Shown piece after piece: positions 6,427 through 9,529 of a stretch of 9,529 nucleotides of DNA. Under the pieces are notes generated by a model. It worked only from the letters and a program-made list of their open reading frames with translations. It did no database searches and was not told the origin of the DNA. The DNA comes from Pseudomonadota bacterium (GTDB lineage: Bacteria > Pseudomonadota > Gammaproteobacteria > Xanthomonadales > Rhodanobacteraceae). Position 1 is the first letter of the stretch. Each line of letters opens with the position of its first letter. Location: NCBI GenBank assembly GCA_023412995.1, contig JAEZQS010000026.1, positions 1 to 9,529 on the forward strand, read 5' to 3'. The position numbers and the translations under genes are program-made.

Positions 6427-6544
6427 GGTTGAAAAGCGGAGTCCAGAAGCGAGCGTCACCCGCGAGGCGGAATCATCCCGGGCAGGTCCTCACCGCTCTT
6501 CCCTTGAAGGCGTTCTCTGTGTGCTCTGTGTGCTCGGTGTTTCA
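6381..6544. repeat. Inverted repeat pair around about 100 bases
   Basis: The left arm 6381-6412 reads TGAAACACCGAGCACACCGG and on into another CACACCGG unit. The right arm at 6514-6544, read on the minus strand, starts TGAAACACCGAGCACACAGA and continues with the same GCACAC core. The first 17 bases are identical. The later differences are confined to the unit ends (CGG versus AGA). The arms are separated by about 100 bases of unrelated sequence. In a transcript they could fold into an imperfect stem of about 31 bp, and as DNA they resemble a small palindromic mobile cassette. Confidence 0.7.
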
Positions 6545-6584
6545 GGCTTGAGCTTTTCCTGGACGCGTTCCGGTCCCTTGATCG

Positions 6585-6884
6585 TCAGTGCCGCGGCGGG
6601 AGTTTCTGGATCATGCGTGGCAGCAGTTCCTCGTCGCTGTCGCCGCGCGGGGGTTCCATTTCGTCGAGGTCGAACCCGAGCAGTGCCGCGTCGTCCTCGT
6701 CCAGTCCGTCGAAGGCGCGGAACTCCGCATCGAGCAGCGCCATCCGCGCCGTCGTCGCGTCGTCGTAGCGCAGGACGCGGCCGTCGCTGTCGAGCACTTC
6801 GGCGATGCCGTCCTCCCGCTCGACCAGGCGCGCCCATACCAGCAGGTCGCCGATGGCCGCCACCCACCACTGCGGTTCGCTCAC
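6585..6884 (-). CDS. Acidic hypothetical protein, 99 aa
   Basis: I do not recognise a family. The protein starts VSEPQWWVAAIGDLLVWARL, an aromatic N-terminal helix. A central segment follows (EVLDSDGRVLRYDD). The C-terminal half is strongly acidic (FDGLDEDDAALLGFDLDEMEPP), ending in a short basic tail. There is no signal peptide, and no membrane segment is confident. The GTG start at 6884 overlaps the TGA of the upstream membrane-protein gene (GTGA, 4 bases shared), and GGAG lies 7 bases upstream, so coupled translation is likely and the start is well supported. It is the last gene of the leftward asnS group. The pairing suggests the product works with the membrane protein, perhaps on its cytoplasmic face; this is inference. 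Confidence 0.72.
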   Translation of the reverse strand: MSEPQWWVAAIGDLLVWARLVEREDGIAEVLDSDGRVLRYDDATTARMALLDAEFRAFDGLDEDDAALLGFDLDEMEPPRGDSDEELLPRMIQKLPPRH

Positions 6885-7198
6885 GAGCCTGCTCCGGCAA
6901 TGAGCCGCGCACCCGTGGCGCCCACCGCTCCCAGCACGATGGCCCAGGCGCCGATGCTGCCGAGGACGGCCAGCGCCGACAGGCCGGGATCGCGCAGGCG
7001 GCGCCAGCGCGCGGCGAGGTACCAGCCGAACGCGCGCGGGGCGAACAGGAAGCCGCCGATGCGCTGGCGTTCGGCGCCATGGTGGTCGCGCAGGTGCACC
7101 GCCACCAGCATCCAGGTGATGACGTAGGTGGTCAGGCCCGCCGTGACGAGGCCGAGGCCCATGATGAAGAAGAACTGGTGCCACGCGGAGGCGGTCAC
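6881..7198 (-). CDS. Small two-helix membrane protein of unknown function, 105 aa
   Basis: Two hydrophobic helices are visible, about residues 8-34 (FFFIMGLGLVTAGLTTYVIT) and 73-95 (SALAVLGSIGAWAIVLGAVG). They are joined by a basic loop (HLRDHHGAERQR and ARWRRLRDP). By the positive-inside rule this loop is cytoplasmic and both termini are periplasmic. No known family is recognised. The GTG start at 7198 has a strong ribosome-binding site (AGGGAG, 5 bases away) and lies 9 bases past the asnS stop, so it is almost certainly cotranscribed with asnS. Its stop overlaps the start of the acidic 99-aa gene. Confidence 0.75.
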   Translation of the reverse strand: MTASAWHQFFFIMGLGLVTAGLTTYVITWMLVAVHLRDHHGAERQRIGGFLFAPRAFGWYLAARWRRLRDPGLSALAVLGSIGAWAIVLGAVGATGARLIAGAGS

Positions 7199-7207
7199 GG
7201 CGGCTCC

Positions 7208-8626
7208 CTAGAAATCGGCCGAACCCGGCGCGCGCGGGAAGGGGATGGCATCGCGGATGTTCGACAACCCGCACACGTACACCACCAGCCGCTCGAAACC
7301 GAGCCCGAAGCCCGCGTGCGGCACGGTGCCGTAGCGGCGGAAATCGCGGTACCAGGAGTACATCGACGGATCCAGCCCGAACTGCGCGATGCGGCGGTCG
7401 AGCACGTCAAGGCGCTCCTCGCGCTGCGAGCCGCCGATGATCTCGCCGATGCCGGGCGCGAGCACGTCCATCGCGGCGCAGGTGCGGCCATCGTCGTTGA
7501 GGCGCATGTAGAACGCCTTGATCTTCTCGGGGTAGTTGGTGACCACCACCGGGCCGCCGACGTGCTGCTCGGTGAGGAAGCGCTCGTGCTCGGTGGCGAG
7601 GTCCGCGCCCCATTCGACCGGGTACTCGAACGTGCGCCCGGATTTCTTCAGGATGTCGATCGCATCGGTGTATTCGATGCGCGCGAAAGGCGCGCGGATG
7701 ATCGATTCCAGCCGCGAGATGGCGGTCTTCTCCACCCGTTCGGCGAAGAACGCCATGTCGTCCGGGCGCTCCGCCAGCACCATGCGGAACACGAACTTGA
7801 GGAAGTCCTCGGCGACGCGCGCGTCCTCGTCCAGGTCGGCGAAGGCGATCTCCGGCTCCACCATCCAGAACTCGGCCAGGTGGCGCGTGGTGTGCGAGTT
7901 CTCGGCGCGGAAGGTGGGGCCGAACGTGTACACCTTGCCCAGCGCGAGGCAGTAACCCTCGACGTTGAGCTGGCCGGACACGGTGAGGAACGCTTCCTTG
8001 CCGAAGAAGTCCTTGCGGAAGTCGACCGCACCGGTCGGCGTGCGCGGCAGGTTCATCAGGTCCAGCGTCGAGACGCGGAACATCTCGCCGGCGCCCTCCG
8101 TATCGGAGGTCGTGATGATCGGCGTGTTGACCCAGAAGTAGCCGTTCTCGTCGAAGTAGCGGTGGATCGCGTTGGCGATGGTGTGGCGCACGCGGCTCAC
8201 CGCGCCGAAGAGGTTGGTGCGCGGGCGCAGGTGCGCCACCTCGCGCAGGAATTCCGGCGAATGCGGCTTGGGCTGGATCGGATAGGTCTCCGGGTCGTCG
8301 ACCCAGCCGAGCACCTCGATGCGCGTGGCCTTGAGCTCGAACGCCTGGCCCTTGCCCTGCGAGGCGACCAGCTCGCCCTCTGCCACGATGGAGCAGCCGG
8401 CGGTGAGGCGCACCACCTCGCTGTCGTAGTTGGGCAGGCTGGCGGGCGCGACCACCTGGACGGGGTCGAAGCAGGAGCCGTCGCTGAGGGCGATGAAGGA
8501 CAGGCCCGCCTTCGAATCGCGCCGGGTGCGCACCCAGCCGCGCACGCACACGCGGCTTTCCGGCGCGACCGCGCCGGACAGGGCGTGCTTGACGTCCACC
8601 ACGGCTGCGCCGCCGTCTGCCGACAT
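7208..8626 (-). CDS. asnS: Asparaginyl-tRNA synthetase
   Basis: A 472-aa cytosolic class II synthetase that charges tRNA-Asn with asparagine (E. coli enzyme 466 aa). An N-terminal OB-fold anticodon-binding domain (about 22-108, starting VCVRGWVRTRRDSKAGLSF) is followed by the catalytic domain. Motif 2 is FRAENSHTTRHLAEF (239-253; ATP-binding Arg R240), and motif 3 is GFGLGFERL (439-447). TNYP and GIGEIIGGSQRE (392-403) are typical of AsnRS rather than AspRS. The ATG at 8626 is chosen because AGGAG lies 8 bases upstream and MSADGG leads directly into the OB fold; the frame is open further but runs into the divergent iscA gene. It heads a leftward group with two small genes and is transcribed divergently from iscA. 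Confidence 0.98.
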   Translation of the reverse strand: MSADGGAAVVDVKHALSGAVAPESRVCVRGWVRTRRDSKAGLSFIALSDGSCFDPVQVVAPASLPNYDSEVVRLTAGCSIVAEGELVASQGKGQAFELKATRIEVLGWVDDPETYPIQPKPHSPEFLREVAHLRPRTNLFGAVSRVRHTIANAIHRYFDENGYFWVNTPIITTSDTEGAGEMFRVSTLDLMNLPRTPTGAVDFRKDFFGKEAFLTVSGQLNVEGYCLALGKVYTFGPTFRAENSHTTRHLAEFWMVEPEIAFADLDEDARVAEDFLKFVFRMVLAERPDDMAFFAERVEKTAISRLESIIRAPFARIEYTDAIDILKKSGRTFEYPVEWGADLATEHERFLTEQHVGGPVVVTNYPEKIKAFYMRLNDDGRTCAAMDVLAPGIGEIIGGSQREERLDVLDRRIAQFGLDPSMYSWYRDFRRYGTVPHAGFGLGFERLVVYVCGLSNIRDAIPFPRAPGSADF

Positions 8627-8753
8627 GACCTGGACTCCTGGGCTGGGATGCGACCGGGTTCGCCGGGCGCGAAGGGACCTGCGATAATAACGGAATCGGC
8701 GCGCCGGCCGGGCCGTTCCCGGCGGCGCCCACTCCGATTGTGGACTGCACGCC
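8627..8753. promoter_or_regulatory. Divergent promoter region between asnS and iscA
   Basis: This 127-base spacer must serve both genes. Its only A/T-rich patch is at 8683-8690. Read rightward it gives TGCGATAAT (8680-8688), an extended -10 whose start point would lie about 60 bases before the iscA ATG. Read leftward the same patch gives TATTAT (8689-8684), about 58 bases before the asnS ATG. No good -35 hexamer is seen on either strand (TTCGCC at 8659-8664 is the best rightward). The two transcripts may compete for the shared patch; this is inference. Confidence 0.4.
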
Positions 8754-9092
8754 ATGACCATCCAGATCACCGACGCCGCGCGCAAGCGCATGCGCGACTT
8801 CATCGCGAGGGAGCCGGCGGCGCTCGGCATCCGCTTCGGCATCCGCCGCACCGGCTGCTCCGGTTTCGGCTACACGGTCGATCTCGCCCGCGCCATCGGC
8901 GAGGGCGACCAGGTGTTCGACGACGCCGGCCTGCGCTTGGTCGTCGATGGCAAGTCGCTGCCTTTCATCGACGGCACCGAGATCGATTTCCAGCGCGAGG
9001 GTCTCAACGCCGCCTTCGTGTTCCGCAACCCGAACGCCACCGGCGAATGCGGCTGCGGCGAAAGCTTCACGGTCGACGCCGGCAGGGACTAG
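8754..9092 (+). CDS. iscA: IscA-type iron-sulfur cluster carrier (A-type carrier)
   Basis: A 112-aa cytosolic A-type carrier that receives Fe-S clusters from scaffold proteins and passes them to apo-enzymes. The three cluster ligands are C35 (RRTGCSGFGY) and C99/C101 (GECGCGESF), the same numbers as in E. coli IscA. VVDGKSLPFIDGTEIDF and FRNPNATGECGCGESFTV follow IscA more closely than ErpA or SufA as I remember them. It stands alone, not in an isc or suf operon, between divergent asnS and rpsF. A role equivalent to ErpA (delivery to specific targets) is therefore possible and the symbol should be read as a family name. The ribosome-binding site before ATG 8754 is weak (GGA 9 bases upstream). 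Confidence 0.93.
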   Translation: MTIQITDAARKRMRDFIAREPAALGIRFGIRRTGCSGFGYTVDLARAIGEGDQVFDDAGLRLVVDGKSLPFIDGTEIDFQREGLNAAFVFRNPNATGECGCGESFTVDAGRD

Positions 9093-9147
9093 GCGCACCG
9101 GGTGGTCCGGCCGGGTCGCACGGCGATCGGGTCGCGGCCCACGGTCC

Positions 9148-9176
9148 TTGCGCCAAACCGCTGATTCCCCTAGTAT
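9148..9176 (+). promoter_or_regulatory. Sigma70-like promoter for rpsF
   Basis: TTGCGC (9148-9153) and TAGTAT (9171-9176) are separated by 17 bases, the ideal sigma70 spacing, in an otherwise GC-rich intergenic region. A transcript would start near 9183 and carry a leader of about 90 bases before the rpsF ATG. This implies that rpsF has its own promoter and is not dependent on iscA. Confidence 0.6.
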
Positions 9177-9183
9177 CCGCGCC

Positions 9184-9254
9184 CCTTCGCCGCCATGGCG
9201 AAGGCCTTGCCTCACCCCCCGCGGGGAGGCTGTCGGCGGAATCCTCCGGCCGAT
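9184..9254 (+). promoter_or_regulatory. Structured rpsF leader, candidate S6:S18 autoregulatory site
   Basis: Three successive hairpins follow the predicted start. The first is a perfect 8-bp stem, CCTTCGCC 9184-9191 with GGCGAAGG 9197-9204, loop of 5. The second, 9210-9229, has 7 bp with one bulged A (9214) and loop CCCGC. The third, 9232-9254, pairs TCGGC with GCCGA and GGA with TCC around an ATCC loop, leaving one bulged G (9248) beside a CCG. Leaders of rpsF in many bacteria carry an RNA motif with a conserved CCG that binds the S6:S18 complex and represses the operon. The position and structure fit, but I could not align the consensus. None has a T tract, so they are unlikely to be simple terminators. 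Confidence 0.4.
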
Positions 9255-9260
9255 ACCCAC

Positions 9261-9266
9261 AAGGAG
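9261..9266 (+). promoter_or_regulatory. Ribosome-binding site of rpsF
   Basis: AAGGAG lies 5 bases before the ATG at 9272, one of the best Shine-Dalgarno sequences in the window, as expected for a highly expressed ribosomal protein gene. Confidence 0.85.
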
Positions 9267-9271
9267 TTCCC

Positions 9272-9529
9272 ATGCGTCACTATGAAGTCGTGTTCATGGT
9301 CCACCCGGACCAGAGCGAGCAGGTGCCTGCCATGATCGAGCGTTACAAGGCGCTGATCGAGGCGGACGGCGGCACCATCCACCGCCTCGAGGACTGGGGC
9401 CGGCGCCAGCTGGCGTACCCGATCCAGCACCTCGCCAAGGCCCACTACGTGCTGCTCAACATCGAGTGCAGCGCTGCCGTGCTGGCCGAACTGGAAGCGG
9501 GCTTCCGCTTCAACGACGCGGTACTGCGC
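9272..9529 (+). CDS. rpsF: 30S ribosomal protein S6 (N-terminal part, cut by window end)
   Basis: The 86 visible residues begin MRHYEVVFMVHPDQSEQV and contain the S6 core: a first strand, the helix MIERYKALIEADGGTI, then LEDWGRRQLAYPIQHLAKAHYVL, which holds the conserved W-G-R-R-x-L-A-Y-P-I motif. S6 binds 16S rRNA together with S18 in the platform of the 30S subunit. The frame runs off the window. By analogy with other proteobacteria, rpsR and rplI probably follow. The promoter and structured leader upstream suggest the usual autoregulation of this operon. Confidence 0.97.
   Translation, partial: MRHYEVVFMVHPDQSEQVPAMIERYKALIEADGGTIHRLEDWGRRQLAYPIQHLAKAHYVLLNIECSAAVLAELEAGFRFNDAVLR

Larger units (their letters stand above)
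6301..6584. other. Gene-free spacer of 284 bases filled with repeats
   Basis: No credible coding frame occupies this stretch. Frames that cross it give low-complexity peptides rich in Cys, Val and Leu that come from the repeats. It is lower in GC and visibly A/C-rich on the plus strand compared with flanking genes. It separates the end of the asnS operon from the SDR gene, both leftward, and so must contain whatever promoter drives the SDR-nbaC run. I see no confident -35/-10 pair and no hairpin-plus-T-tract terminator in it. Confidence 0.7.

Noticed and set aside
6301..6459. N-terminal extension of the SDR with apparent hydrophobic Cys/Leu/Val segment
   Set aside because: The hydrophobic stretch is translated repeat DNA; the Rossmann fold and a good ribosome-binding site begin at 6300.
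6513..6584. Rho-independent terminator after the asnS group
   Set aside because: The inverted repeat arms are about 100 bases apart and no hairpin followed by a T tract is present on the minus strand.
7407..9260. Leftward open frame of about 617 codons
   Set aside because: Out of frame with asnS and crosses the opposite-strand iscA gene; low-complexity Arg/Gly/Ala peptide.

Overview
The window is a chromosomal segment from a very GC-rich gammaproteobacterium, most likely Xanthomonadaceae (Lysobacter, Luteimonas, Xanthomonas type). The basis is strong G/C at third codon positions, E. coli-like asnS, can, iscA and rpsF products, and a 3-hydroxyanthranilate catabolic gene set of the kind found in this family. 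The taxonomic call is inference. No mobile element, CRISPR array, tRNA or rRNA was seen.

Right part (6585-9529), housekeeping genes around a divergent promoter region. asnS reads leftward and is followed 9 bases later by a small two-helix membrane protein. That protein overlaps an acidic 99-residue hypothetical protein by 4 bases. To the right of asnS, an IscA-type Fe-S carrier and then rpsF (ribosomal S6, cut by the window end) read rightward. rpsF has its own sigma70-like promoter and a structured leader of three hairpins that may be the site of S6:S18 autoregulation.

Middle (6301-6584), a gene-free spacer of 284 bases. It holds direct copies and one inverted copy of an A/C/G-rich repeat built from about 9-base units (CACACGAAG / CACACCGGG type). 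The repeat forms a large interrupted palindrome and looks like a dispersed intergenic element.

Left part (1-6300), a leftward, closely packed run of seven complete genes and probably the start of an eighth. In transcription order they are: an SDR oxidoreductase with a degenerate active site, a small HEPN-domain protein, a 2-aminomuconic-semialdehyde-type aldehyde dehydrogenase, a beta-carbonic anhydrase, a secreted ChaN/TIKI/erythromycin-esterase-like protein, a RidA-family protein (likely 2-aminomuconate deaminase), and 3-hydroxyanthranilate 3,4-dioxygenase (nbaC). Three of these fit successive chemistry of the tryptophan/kynurenine 3-hydroxyanthranilate meta-cleavage route: ring opening by NbaC, aldehyde oxidation by the ALDH, deamination by the RidA protein. 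The pathway decarboxylases (ACMSD, oxalocrotonate decarboxylase) release CO2 and are not in the window. The carbonic anhydrase inside the run could convert that CO2 to bicarbonate. The SDR, HEPN and ChaN-like members have no assigned role in the pathway and are the most interesting unknowns.
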